36,490 bases of DNA, from positions 1-36,490 of the forward strand of contig URGS01000017.1 of NCBI GenBank assembly GCA_900547415.1. Direction: 5' to 3'. This document shows, in pieces, positions 8,886 to 16,412 of the stretch (positions are counted from its first letter, which is position 1; every line of letters begins with the position of its first letter). The position numbers and the translations under genes are program-made. Origin of the DNA: an uncultured Phascolarctobacterium sp. (lineage in GTDB: Bacteria > Bacillota > Negativicutes > Acidaminococcales > Acidaminococcaceae). A model generated the notes under the pieces. The model ran no database searches. It was not told where the DNA came from and saw nothing but the letters and a program-made list of their open reading frames with translations.

Positions 8886-8918
8886 ATTATACCATAAATT
8901 TATGCATATGTATGCATA
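8886..8918 (-). promoter_or_regulatory. Promoter of the asp23 run with paired TATGCATA sites
   Basis: Reading the minus strand, a perfect TATAAT lies at 8886-8891 with a weak -35 (CATACA, 8909-8914) at 17-bp spacing. Two 8-bp palindromes TATGCATA (8901-8908 and 8911-8918) are spaced 10 bp apart, on the same helix face, and the second covers the -35. This looks like an operator. The bound regulator is unknown. Confidence 0.6.
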
Positions 8919-9031
8919 AAAGTATAAGAATAGGTTTTTTTTGCTTCTATTTCACTAAGTTTTTGCAATTAATATAAATAAAGCTAATCTTAAATACCAG
9001 CTCCTGACCTTGGTTAATACAGAAAAATAAC

Positions 9032-9063
9032 AAAAAACAGACAGCCTCACACGACTGCCTGTT
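9032..9063 (-). terminator. Intrinsic terminator of the AlbA_2 regulator gene
   Basis: On the minus strand AACAGGCAG pairs with CTGTCTGTT (9 bp with one G-U pair, 10-nt loop) and runs into a T tract (9032-9037). It lies 60 bp after the stop of the gene at 9123, and it separates that gene from the asp23 promoter. Confidence 0.85.
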
Positions 9064-9122
9064 GACGTTGTTAGAATAAACTATATCCTACTGTTTTTAG
9101 CTAAAATATGAAAAAGTCTACA

Positions 9123-10454
9123 TCATCTAACTAAATGATAGCTTAAATTACGTCCACTGCCCTCTTTAGCCAGCAACCCCAAAGCCACCATCTTTTTGAT
9201 TAATAATAGTGCTGTAGATGTTGATACCTGTAAAGCATTTTCTATCATGTTTCTAGTAATCCTAGAATGCTTCTGCGCCAAATTCAAAACGACATTCAAG
9301 CGCTCCTGCTGCTTTTTATCAGATTCTCTTTCATCCGCTATTTGCACAGATGTCAGCATTGGTTTTGCATGAGCAAAATTAACATTAGGCAGCGTAATCT
9401 TAAATGCATTATCCGTTACTTCAATTTTGGGCTTAACCATTTCATCAGCATAGCATTCTTGAATTTTGAGCAAACCTGTACCATATGCTTCTACTAAATG
9501 CAGCCTGTAAAATACATTGGCCAAATTTTTATTGCGCAAAACAGATACGCCTAGCTTAATATCTGCCAGCGACATTCCTTTTACTAGACCACCAATATTT
9601 ACAAACTCTATACGATCATCAAACACACTAATCAACGTTGGTCCGCCAATTCCATAATCACGATGAATCACTGAATTAAGCAAGGCTTCACGTACTGCTT
9701 CAGGCGGATAATTGCGTTTTTCTACACGCTGCAAGCCCGGAAATTCTGCACGCGTATAGTTAAACTGATTAATATATCCATAGGCCTCCTCTAGCTGCTG
9801 CAAAAGTGAGCCGTGCAATTCCTTCCGATCGTGAAAAACAGTCTTGCGACTGCCTTCAAATACTGCCAGCTTAACACTTGCAATGCATTGGTCCGAAAGC
9901 AGCATTGCAAGATTAGAATAAGTTCCGTCCGTATTAATTAAATGCAAAGAACGCTTCTGTGCTTCACCAAAGGGAATATTCGTACTGGCAAAATAAGCAT
10001 CAGCAGCATTAAACGTGAGCTGTTGATTAAGAGAACGAGATTCTTCGTAACTATCTCCACTAGTTTCCTTAATCATTTGCAAGATAGCTGTTTCAGACGC
10101 AGGTACTGAGGACGCACCTTGACGCACATAAACTCCAGCAGGACGAATTCCTTTGCTTGCTAAATAATATGGTCTTGCAGTTCCTCTTTGAATTGTTAAA
10201 ACAACTACATTCTTTCCTTGCATGCTTTCTGTATCACACTCCACAGAAACTGTAACGTCCGGACGAATAGCATCTCTAATCATGTTCATTGCCTGCAGCA
10301 TAACAGTGTCTGGATTATCAACGCCTTGTATACTACCATCATCGTTAATACCAATATATATTTTACCGCCATCAGTATTAGCAAAGGCAAGTACTGCGTA
10401 CTTGATATCATCTACATACTGACATTTAAATTCTACAGTTTTATTTTCAAGCAT
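9123..10454 (-). CDS. Schlafen AlbA_2 / HATPase_c_4 / winged-helix regulator
   Basis: The 443 residues show an N-terminal AlbA_2 (divergent AAA_4) domain: MLENKTVEFKCQYVDDIKYAVLAFANTDGG, then IYIGINDDGSIQGVD. A GHKL-type ATPase segment related to the RecG-like C-terminal domain follows (PPEAVREALLNSVIHRDYG, FDDRIEFVNIGGLVKGMS, NKNLANVFYRLHLVEAYGTGL). A C-terminal winged helix (SRITRNMIENALQVSTSTALLLIKKM) ends it. Such proteins are putative transcriptional regulators, often autoregulatory. GGGAGAAGG precedes the ATG. The gene stands alone between two terminators, and its promoter carries a perfect 12-bp inverted repeat, consistent with self-repression. It is less GC-rich than its neighbours, a possible sign of acquisition. 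Confidence 0.85.
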   Translation of the reverse strand: MLENKTVEFKCQYVDDIKYAVLAFANTDGGKIYIGINDDGSIQGVDNPDTVMLQAMNMIRDAIRPDVTVSVECDTESMQGKNVVVLTIQRGTARPYYLASKGIRPAGVYVRQGASSVPASETAILQMIKETSGDSYEESRSLNQQLTFNAADAYFASTNIPFGEAQKRSLHLINTDGTYSNLAMLLSDQCIASVKLAVFEGSRKTVFHDRKELHGSLLQQLEEAYGYINQFNYTRAEFPGLQRVEKRNYPPEAVREALLNSVIHRDYGIGGPTLISVFDDRIEFVNIGGLVKGMSLADIKLGVSVLRNKNLANVFYRLHLVEAYGTGLLKIQECYADEMVKPKIEVTDNAFKITLPNVNFAHAKPMLTSVQIADERESDKKQQERLNVVLNLAQKHSRITRNMIENALQVSTSTALLLIKKMVALGLLAKEGSGRNLSYHLVR

Positions 10455-10473
10455 TTTCCTTCTCCCTTCTAAT

Positions 10474-10529
10474 TACTTTCTAGTTGTTTTTCTAATTATA
10501 ATTATAACTAGAAAGTAGATATATAGCAA
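10474..10529 (-). promoter_or_regulatory. Promoter and 12-bp inverted-repeat operator of the AlbA_2 regulator
   Basis: On the minus strand TTGCTA (10524-10529), a 17-bp spacer and TATAAT (10501-10506) form a good promoter; a second TATAAT abuts it at 10495-10500. TACTTTCTAGTT (10474-10485) and AACTAGAAAGTA (10506-10517) are a perfect inverted repeat. Their centres are about 32 bp apart, three helical turns, and they bracket the -10 element and start site. This is the geometry of a repressor site. Confidence 0.7.
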
Positions 10530-10717
10530 GAAGAAATATCATTGTATGAAACAACTAAATTAGTATATTTCTCCCCTATTCTTCTAACTTACCTATCCTC
10601 TTTTAGCTTACTTATTTCCCTTCTTCTGCTCCTAAATTTTGCCAATGAAAGGACTGGCTATATAAAATCATGGAGATAACCATAAGAAATTTTATCCGAA
10701 TCCCCCTAATAACAGGC
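10530..10717. other. Gene-free stretch upstream of the AlbA_2 promoter
   Basis: With the promoter region on one side and the efp terminator on the other, about 310 bp (10455-10766) hold no gene. The AT-rich interior from 10530 to 10717 shows no coding frame, repeat or hairpin that I can support. Confidence 0.6.
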
Positions 10718-10718
10718 A

Positions 10719-10752
10719 CAAAAAAAACAGCAGTGAAATTAATCACTGCTGT
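10719..10752 (-). terminator. Intrinsic terminator after efp
   Basis: A perfect 10-bp stem (ACAGCAGTGA with TCACTGCTGT, 6-nt loop) is followed on the minus strand by eight T residues. It lies 15 bp after the efp stop and ends the peptidase-efp unit. Confidence 0.92.
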
Positions 10753-10766
10753 CTTGTTGCTAAAAA

Positions 10767-11324
10767 TTAAGCGCGGGAAATGTAGTCGCCAGTACGGGTA
10801 TCGATAGCCAGTACGTCGCCCTCGTTGATGAACAGAGGAACTTTTACTACATAACCGGTGTCCATGGTAGCATTTTTGCTGCCGCCGGTAGCGGTATCAC
10901 CTTTGATGCCAGGTTCGGTTTCAACTACGGTCAGTTCAACGGTGTTAGGCAGGTCAACGCCCAGAACGCGGGTTTCATAAATCATGATTTTTACGTCCAT
11001 GTTCTCTTTCAGGAAGTTCAGAGCATTGCCCAGGGTTTCTTTGGTCAGCTCCAGTTGTTCAAAGGATTCGTTATCCATGAATACATACATTCCGTCGGAT
11101 TCATAGAGATATTGCATTTCGCGGCGGTCAATGCGAGCCTTAGGCAGACGCTCACCAGCGTTGAAGGTGCGTTCAACTACTGCGCCAGTGCACAGGTTGC
11201 GCATTTTAGCGCGAACGAAAGCAGCGCCCTTACCAGGTTTTACGTGTTGGAACTCAACAACCTGCCAAGCATCGCCGTCGATGGTTACGGTTACGTTTGT
11301 TTTGAATTCATTGGTAGAAATCAT
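10767..11324 (-). CDS. efp: Translation elongation factor P
   Basis: EF-P binds ribosomes stalled at polyproline and stimulates peptide bond formation. The 185 residues show KOW-like domain I (ISTNEFKTNVTVTIDGDAWQ), two OB domains, and the EF-P signature near the end (TGYVVKVPLFINEGDVLAID). The loop HVKPGKGAAFVRAK places a lysine at residue 32, the position modified in several lineages. No modification enzyme gene is seen here. AGGAGGG precedes the ATG. It follows the M24 peptidase gene by 26 bp, a pairing common in Bacillota. Confidence 0.97.
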   Translation of the reverse strand: MISTNEFKTNVTVTIDGDAWQVVEFQHVKPGKGAAFVRAKMRNLCTGAVVERTFNAGERLPKARIDRREMQYLYESDGMYVFMDNESFEQLELTKETLGNALNFLKENMDVKIMIYETRVLGVDLPNTVELTVVETEPGIKGDTATGGSKNATMDTGYVVKVPLFINEGDVLAIDTRTGDYISRA

Positions 11325-11350
11325 TTTAAGCCCTCCTATAATTATAAATC

Positions 11351-12424
11351 TTAAACAATTTCAATAAGCTGCTTTTTGACACCGTTTAAGGCCTTAGCCC
11401 CTTCCTCAGTCAAAATAACAGTATCTTCTATACGAACCCCGCCTTTGCCGGGAATGTATATACCGGGTTCAATGGTAAAAATCATACCGGTTTTAAGCAC
11501 AGTCTCACCGCGCTTATTAATATTGGGCATTTCGTGAATTTCCAAACCCACGCCATGACCTAAGCCATGAACAAAATTATCGCCATAGCCACAGGCAGTA
11601 ATGCTGTCACGCACAATAGCATCCAGCTCCTTGCCCGTCATACCTACCTTAGCAGCCTTTAAGCCCTTCAGCTGGGCCTCCTCTACTACGGTATAAATTT
11701 CTTTGTGCCAAGGTGTTGCCATACCTAAAACAACAGTGCGGGTAATATCTGAATGATAGCCCTTATAAACAGCACCAAAGTCAAAGGTTACAAAGTCACC
11801 AACCTCTAGCACCTTGTCGCTGGCCATACCATGAGGCAGAGCGCTGCGATAACCTGATGCCACAATGGTGTCAAAGGAGGTCTTTTCACTGCCCAGCATA
11901 CGCATATAATACTCCAGGCGTCCTGCAAGGGAACGCTCGCTGCGGCCGGGACGGATATCCTCCAAAAGACGCACAAAGGCATCATCAGCAATGCTTGCCG
12001 CTCTCAGCAGCATATCAAGCTCACGCTTGTCCTTAATCATACGGATATCGCTAAAATCAAGGCTGCGCAGACTTACCCCCTCCAAAATAGACTGGAGCAG
12101 AGTATAATCCGTAAAGGAATAATTATCTCCGTCAAAGCCCACTACCTTAGCACCTGCAGCCTTAGCCAAAGACGCTGCTGCCTGCCAGATGCTGGCGCTG
12201 TTTTGAGGCTGGTATTCCATAACCTTAAAAAACTTCAGCTCAGCCTTGGCCTGCTCAGTGTAGCGACCGTCAGTAATGAGAACGCCCTGGCTGCGGTCCA
12301 GATAAAAAAGGCTGGAATCGCCGCTAAAGCCAGTGATATAACGAATAGTAGTTACGTCCTTGATAATGACGCAGTCAATCTGCTCTCTCGCCAAAAGCTC
12401 CAAAACTCGGTTTACACGCGCCAT
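11351..12424 (-). CDS. M24 family Xaa-Pro aminopeptidase
   Basis: This is a pita-bread metallopeptidase that removes N-terminal residues preceding proline. The metal ligands are visible: two Asp in VTFDFGAVYKGYHSDITRTV, the His in GLGHGVGLEIHE, Glu in TIEPGIYIPG and Glu in GVRIEDT. A creatinase-like N-terminal domain precedes the catalytic one. The frame opens upstream at 12454, but the ATG at 12424 has GAGGG eight bases before it and gives MARVNRVLELLA, 357 residues. The gene has its own promoter and is followed by efp. Confidence 0.93.
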   Translation of the reverse strand: MARVNRVLELLAREQIDCVIIKDVTTIRYITGFSGDSSLFYLDRSQGVLITDGRYTEQAKAELKFFKVMEYQPQNSASIWQAAASLAKAAGAKVVGFDGDNYSFTDYTLLQSILEGVSLRSLDFSDIRMIKDKRELDMLLRAASIADDAFVRLLEDIRPGRSERSLAGRLEYYMRMLGSEKTSFDTIVASGYRSALPHGMASDKVLEVGDFVTFDFGAVYKGYHSDITRTVVLGMATPWHKEIYTVVEEAQLKGLKAAKVGMTGKELDAIVRDSITACGYGDNFVHGLGHGVGLEIHEMPNINKRGETVLKTGMIFTIEPGIYIPGKGGVRIEDTVILTEEGAKALNGVKKQLIEIV

Positions 12425-12476
12425 TACTTCAACCCTCTTTCTTATCCGCGTCAAGAATGATACAATTCACCTAAAT

Positions 12477-12505
12477 ATTTTACCACTCATTAGCAAAACT
12501 TTCAA
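12477..12505 (-). promoter_or_regulatory. Promoter of the M24 peptidase-efp unit
   Basis: Reading the minus strand, TTGAAA (12500-12505), a 17-bp spacer and TAAAAT (12477-12482) match a housekeeping promoter. They lie about 50 bp before the chosen start. Confidence 0.75.
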
Positions 12506-12570
12506 CAATTTATACAAATATTAACCACCACAATAGCTGTTTAAGGCTAATATTTATCTGCTTTAGGCAA

Positions 12571-12798
12571 TCAATAATCTACAATATTGACTTCAAATGG
12601 CATATTTTCGAGAATATCAATGGTATCGAAGTAGGTGTCAGGGGTGGTGTAGAACTTGATCAGTCCTGCACTGCCGTCAACAGTTCCTACTAGGGCCAAA
12701 TGCTCGTAGCCCTCCATAATCCAGTTCACATCGGCAATACGCTCCGGTGCAACCTGTGCGTAAATCATACTATGGGGGCCAGGGTCATTTTCGCTCAT
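12571..12798 (-). CDS. DUF4911 domain protein
   Basis: The 75 residues (MSENDPGPHSMIYAQVAPER at the start, PFEVNIVDY at the end) match the small DUF4911 proteins found after U32 peptidase genes in Negativicutes and Clostridia. The pattern of a strand, the WIMEGYEHLALVGTVDG segment and a final strand suggests a small alpha/beta fold, perhaps ACT-like. The start overlaps the U32 gene by 14 bp, so translation is coupled. Function is unknown. The neighbourhood suggests a partner of the tRNA-modifying U32 protein, but that is inference. Confidence 0.8.
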   Translation of the reverse strand: MSENDPGPHSMIYAQVAPERIADVNWIMEGYEHLALVGTVDGSAGLIKFYTTPDTYFDTIDILENMPFEVNIVDY

Positions 12799-14041
12799 TT
12801 TCTACAACCTTTCTTCTTAATAAACTATAGGGTAACAGCTTAACATCGCTCTTGGCAGAAAATTTCTGCTGAGCATGAGGTGCGCAGGTAATGGGTGTGC
12901 CCTCCTCATCCTGCATTTCCTCTAAAACAAAGGGCATCAGGGTTCCGTCCGGCATCAAAAGCTCCAGCTGCTCCCCTGCCTTAACATTATTGCGCTGTTC
13001 AAAATAAGCACGCTTTGCTTCTTCATCATAGCGCTCTACAATACCCACAAAATCATGGGTCTGCTCCTGTCTGGAGGTATTATAAACCTGAGCACTGCGG
13101 TCAGGCTTGGACACTGCAAAGCCAGTGGTATACTGACGGTGGGATACCTTGTTCAGCTCCGTAATCCATTCCTCAGGTACGGAATAATTATCCATATCCT
13201 CCCAGCATTTGTCAATAGCTCTGCGGTACACGCTGACAACAGTTGCAGCATAATGAACGCTCTTCATACGGCCTTCAATCTTCAGGCTGCACACGCCGGC
13301 ACGCATCAGCTCCGGCAAATATTCAATGAGGCACAAATCCTTGGAATTCATGATATAGGTTCCGCGCTCATCCTCTTCAATATCAAAGTATTCGCCAGGG
13401 CGCTTTTGCTCACCCAGCTTGTACATATTATACTCCCAACGGCAGGCCTGAGTGCAAGCACCGCGGTTGCCGTCACGACCGGTCAGATAGCTGCTGAGCA
13501 AGCAGCGACCAGAATAGGAAATGCACATGGCGCCATGAACAAAGGTTTCCAGCTCCACATTAGTCTTGTCGCTGATTTCAGCAATTTCCGCCAGACTCAG
13601 CTCGCGGGCCAAAACAACACGCTCAGCTCCCAGCTGCTCCCACGCCTTTACAGAAGCGTAGTTAGTAGTGTTGGCCTGAGTGCTCACATGCAGAGCCATA
13701 TTAGGCACAACCTGACGAGCAGTGGACCACACACCCAAATCCGATATGAGCAAAGCGTCAACCTTAGCCTTTTCCAGCTCCAGCAGATAATCAGGCAGCG
13801 TGGACACGTCCTCATTATGAGCAAAAATGTTTACGGTAACATAAACCTTCTTGCCCAGGCTGTGAGCATAGTCGCACATCTCCGCAATTTCTTCAGTGGA
13901 AAAATTGTTGGCAAAGGCACGGAGGCCAAACATCTTGCCTCCCAGATAAATAGCGTCTGCACCATATAGCAGTGCCATTTTGCCCTTTTCCATATTGCCT
14001 GCCGGCGCCAAAAGCTCCGGCTTATGTAATAATTTTGCCAT
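12785..14041 (-). CDS. U32 family peptidase-like protein, TrhP type
   Basis: The protein has the U32 barrel (KPELLAPAGNMEKGKMALLY, GADAIYLGGKMFGLRAFANN) and a cysteine cluster in the region AMCISYSGRCLLSSYL to GACTQACRWEY, the likely iron-sulfur site. Synteny with Bacillus yrrL-yrrO and the family suggest TrhP, which acts in prephenate-dependent tRNA U34 hydroxylation. The separate smaller U32 partner of Bacillus (yrrN) is not present here. An ATG at 14053 overlaps the mltG stop, but GGAGG lies five bases before the ATG at 14041, giving MAKLLHKPELL and 418 residues. Confidence 0.88.
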   Translation of the reverse strand: MAKLLHKPELLAPAGNMEKGKMALLYGADAIYLGGKMFGLRAFANNFSTEEIAEMCDYAHSLGKKVYVTVNIFAHNEDVSTLPDYLLELEKAKVDALLISDLGVWSTARQVVPNMALHVSTQANTTNYASVKAWEQLGAERVVLARELSLAEIAEISDKTNVELETFVHGAMCISYSGRCLLSSYLTGRDGNRGACTQACRWEYNMYKLGEQKRPGEYFDIEEDERGTYIMNSKDLCLIEYLPELMRAGVCSLKIEGRMKSVHYAATVVSVYRRAIDKCWEDMDNYSVPEEWITELNKVSHRQYTTGFAVSKPDRSAQVYNTSRQEQTHDFVGIVERYDEEAKRAYFEQRNNVKAGEQLELLMPDGTLMPFVLEEMQDEEGTPITCAPHAQQKFSAKSDVKLLPYSLLRRKVVENERK

Positions 14042-14052
14042 TCCTGCCTCCA

Positions 14053-15081
14053 TTAGCCAATCTCACGAATGGCACGCAAGTGTTCATCATATGTCTTGGA
14101 GAAACGGTGGGAGCCGTTTTTCTCCGCCACGAAATACAAATAATCAGTTTTTTCCGGTTCCAGAACGGCCTTCATAGCGCTTACGCCAGGGCTGGCTATG
14201 GGACCTGGGGGAAGACCGGGATTTTGGTAGGTATTATAGGGATTTTGGATCTCCGTATCAGCGTAGGTGATGATTTCCTTTTGTGCGCCCAAAATATACT
14301 GAATAGTAGTATCGGACTGAATAGGCATACCAATCTCCAAGCGCTTCAGGAAAACGCCGGCAATTCGGGGCTGCTCATCAGGGTGAACTGCCTCCTTCTC
14401 CACCATGGCCGCCATATTCACCACATCACGGAGCACCAGCTTACGCTCCTCCACAGTCTTATAAATACCGGACCCCTTAACCTCAATGTCAAACTGCTTT
14501 ACAAGTCGCTCCATAACCTGCTTTTCCGTAACGCCTACAGGAAAATCATAAGTAGCAGGAAAAAGAAAGCCCTCCGTCTTAAAGATAACATTGGGGTCGT
14601 CAGTTTTCATATAATCATAGGGAGCATAATCCTTAGCCGCCGCAATAAATTTTTCAGCGCTGCCAATTCCCTCGTACTCCATTTTTTTGCCTATCTGCAC
14701 TGCAGTATAGCCCTCAGGCACCACAAACTTGATGTACTGCACCTCGCCCTTGGCAATGAGCTCCATGATCTCCCGATTGCTCATACCACCGTCAATCTGG
14801 TAGGTGCCAGCTCTCAGCTTAGTGCCAAGGCCCTTAAAGCGCACCTCCTGACGAAAGGCGTCAGGATTCTTGACCAGCTGCTGCTCGTGGAGCAGCTGTG
14901 CAATATCGCCGGTTGTCATACCCTCCTTGATAGTAATCAGGTGGGAACCCTTTCTGGCGAATTCAGAATTATTTCCCTGAACATTCATCATATAGCTGGT
15001 TCCTAAGATTACCACCAAAAAGACTGCCGCCACAATAGACAAAAAGGTTTTACTCTTTAGTAAAGCCTGTAATTTATCCAT
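14053..15081 (-). CDS. mltG: Endolytic murein transglycosylase MltG
   Basis: MltG cleaves nascent glycan strands at the membrane and sets their length. A single transmembrane helix (about residues 12-34) follows a short cytoplasmic start. A LysM-like segment (LITIKEGMTTGDIAQLLHE) leads to the YceG domain with TEGFLFPATYDF, the catalytic glutamate motif AAMVEKEAVHPDEQ and NPYNTYQNPGLPPGPI. The frame opens at 15099, but the ATG at 15081 has GGAG at good spacing, giving MDKLQALLKS and 342 residues. A terminator hairpin lies only 22 bp upstream, so expression needs read-through or a promoter I cannot see. Confidence 0.94.
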   Translation of the reverse strand: MDKLQALLKSKTFLSIVAAVFLVVILGTSYMMNVQGNNSEFARKGSHLITIKEGMTTGDIAQLLHEQQLVKNPDAFRQEVRFKGLGTKLRAGTYQIDGGMSNREIMELIAKGEVQYIKFVVPEGYTAVQIGKKMEYEGIGSAEKFIAAAKDYAPYDYMKTDDPNVIFKTEGFLFPATYDFPVGVTEKQVMERLVKQFDIEVKGSGIYKTVEERKLVLRDVVNMAAMVEKEAVHPDEQPRIAGVFLKRLEIGMPIQSDTTIQYILGAQKEIITYADTEIQNPYNTYQNPGLPPGPIASPGVSAMKAVLEPEKTDYLYFVAEKNGSHRFSKTYDEHLRAIREIG

Positions 15082-15102
15082 CAGAAACTCTCCACACAAA
15101 AA

Positions 15103-15122
15103 TACCGGACCGAAGTCCGGTA
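15103..15122 (-). terminator. UUCG-tetraloop terminator between the DUF1292 gene and mltG
   Basis: On the minus strand TACCGGAC-TTCG-GTCCGGTA is a perfect 8-bp stem closed by a C(UUCG)G tetraloop and followed by TTTTT. It begins 7 bp after the DUF1292 stop. A run of T on the other strand makes it possibly bidirectional. Confidence 0.85.
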
Positions 15123-15128
15123 ATTTTT

Positions 15129-15488
15129 TTACTCTTCGTCTTCAAACTCCAGAGCTTCGTAAGCAGCTTTAGCTTCTTCGAATTCTTCTTCGGTAGGAGC
15201 GATATATTCGGGGTTGCCATCTTCGTCGAATACCACGCGAGCCAGAACTACATTATCTTCGCAGTCGCATTCTTCATCATGATGATGCTCGTGGCAGTCG
15301 CAGCCTTCCTCGCACTCATCTTCCTCGGTAACATCTACCAGCAGTGCAAAGGTTTTGTCGCCTACGGGGAAAATGCATTCCTGTACGAAATACATTTCGT
15401 CGCCAGCATCGTTAGTAACAACGATTACTTCATCATATTCTTCTTCAGCCATAGCTTCTAATTCTTCGTTTTTGATTTCTTCGCTCAT
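15129..15488 (-). CDS. DUF1292 protein with Cys/His-rich insert (YrzB-like)
   Basis: The 119-residue, very acidic protein matches the DUF1292 family, which lies between ruvX and mltG in many Bacillota (yrzB in Bacillus). The core is VIVVTNDAGDEMYFVQECIF with PVGDKTFALLV and VVLARVVFDEDGN. Between the halves, residues about 59-76 hold five Cys and four His in a short loop (CEEGCDCHEHHHDEECDC), absent from plain family members and suggestive of metal binding. GAGGT precedes the ATG at 15488. It has its own promoter and terminator. Function is unknown. Confidence 0.88.
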   Translation of the reverse strand: MSEEIKNEELEAMAEEEYDEVIVVTNDAGDEMYFVQECIFPVGDKTFALLVDVTEEDECEEGCDCHEHHHDEECDCEDNVVLARVVFDEDGNPEYIAPTEEEFEEAKAAYEALEFEDEE

Positions 15489-15585
15489 TGTGCACCTCGC
15501 ATAATAATCCTGTGTCCGCCTCATCAAATTTGCTGACAGCCTTTGCCAGCTCAGCATGATGCAGGCACCACATTATTCTAAGAGT

Positions 15586-15615
15586 ATTTTATAATATTTC
15601 GGACACTTCTGTCAA
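15586..15615 (-). promoter_or_regulatory. Promoter of the DUF1292 gene
   Basis: A perfect TTGACA (15610-15615) abuts the ruvX stop codon on the minus strand. It is followed by overlapping -10 candidates TATAAA (15588-15593, 16-bp spacer) and TAAAAT (15586-15591, 18-bp spacer). The leader is about 90 nt and contains a 5-bp GCTGA/TCAGC stem. Confidence 0.7.
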
Positions 15616-16044
15616 TTAAAGCTTACGCTGCAGCATTCTGCTGTCAAGATAATTTTGCAAAATCACCACAGCCGCCATCATATCAATAACCTTTTTGCGT
15701 TTTTTACGACGCAAATCAGCATCAACCAGCACCTTTTCTGCTGCAACAGTAGAAAGACGCTCGTCCCACAGCACTACCTTGATGCCCTCAAAGCGCTGAC
15801 GCAGCTCCTCAGCCATAGCCTCGCAGCTTTGGGCACGCTCCCCAATGGTACCATTCATATTTTTAGGATAGCCCACCACCAGGGTATCAACATCATGCTC
15901 CTTGATAAGCTGGCCAATGCGTTCAAAATCACGCTCCGGAGTGGTACGCTTAATGGTCTCCACACCGCCGGCAATCATGCCCATCAAGTCACTAACAGCA
16001 ATGCCAATAGTTCTTGTTCCCACATCCAGGGACATACTACGCAT
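15616..16044 (-). CDS. ruvX: RuvX/YqgF family Holliday junction resolvase-like protein
   Basis: This RNase H-fold protein, called YrrK in Bacillus, is implicated in Holliday junction resolution and pre-16S rRNA processing. The family motifs are visible: MSLDVGTRTIGIAVSD at the start, VVGYPKNMNGTIGERAQ in the middle and VVLWDERLSTVAAEKVL plus the final acidic helix KVIDMMAAVVILQNYLD. AAGGAG precedes the ATG. It follows ireB by 10 bp and is co-transcribed with it. Its 142 residues are the family length. Confidence 0.95.
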   Translation of the reverse strand: MRSMSLDVGTRTIGIAVSDLMGMIAGGVETIKRTTPERDFERIGQLIKEHDVDTLVVGYPKNMNGTIGERAQSCEAMAEELRQRFEGIKVVLWDERLSTVAAEKVLVDADLRRKKRKKVIDMMAAVVILQNYLDSRMLQRKL

Positions 16045-16054
16045 AGAATTCTCC

Positions 16055-16318
16055 TTATTTCTTGTTAATCTGCTCCAGATAATTTACCACCATAGCCTCA
16101 ATCAGCTCATAGCGCTCATGACGACGCAGCTTGGTGCGCGCGTTGTCATAGCTGGTAATATAGGTAGGATCACCGCTAAGCAGATAGCCTGCCAGCTGGT
16201 CAACGGGGTTATAGCCCTTTTCCTCCAACGCCTTGTAGACTTCCTTGATGGTCTCCGCAACATCCAGCTTTTCCGGCTGACGCTTAAACATCATTGTTTC
16301 CTGAGATACTTCTGTCAT
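16055..16318 (-). CDS. ireB: IreB family regulatory phosphoprotein
   Basis: The 87 residues match the IreB/DUF965 (YrzL) family, a small protein linked to Ser/Thr kinase signalling in Enterococcus. Hallmarks are VAETIKEVYKALEEKGYNPV, then DQLAGYLLSGDPTYITSYDN and ARTKLRRHERYELIEAMV. AAAGGA precedes the ATG. It sits between alaS and ruvX as in Bacillus. The threonine that IreK phosphorylates lies in the N-terminal region of the family; whether it is used here cannot be seen. Confidence 0.94.
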   Translation of the reverse strand: MTEVSQETMMFKRQPEKLDVAETIKEVYKALEEKGYNPVDQLAGYLLSGDPTYITSYDNARTKLRRHERYELIEAMVVNYLEQINKK

Positions 16319-16349
16319 AATAACACCATCCTTTCGACTACATAGAAAT

Positions 16350-16358
16350 ATTTTAGCA
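16350..16358 (-). promoter_or_regulatory. Extended -10 promoter of ireB-ruvX
   Basis: On the minus strand TGCTAAAAT (TG at the extended position plus TAAAAT at 16350-16355) lies about 30 bp before the ireB ATG and just after the alaS terminator. No good -35 is present. Confidence 0.55.
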
Positions 16359-16374
16359 TATTTGCAGTATTTAG

Positions 16375-16405
16375 AAAAGGGGCCGAAGCACTGCTCCAGC
16401 CCCTT
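16375..16405 (-). terminator. Terminator after alaS
   Basis: AAGGGGC pairs with GCCCCTT (7 bp, 15-nt loop) and is followed by TTTTC on the minus strand, eight bases after the alaS stop. The short T tract suggests partial read-through into ireB. Confidence 0.7.
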
Positions 16406-16412
16406 AGGTTAA

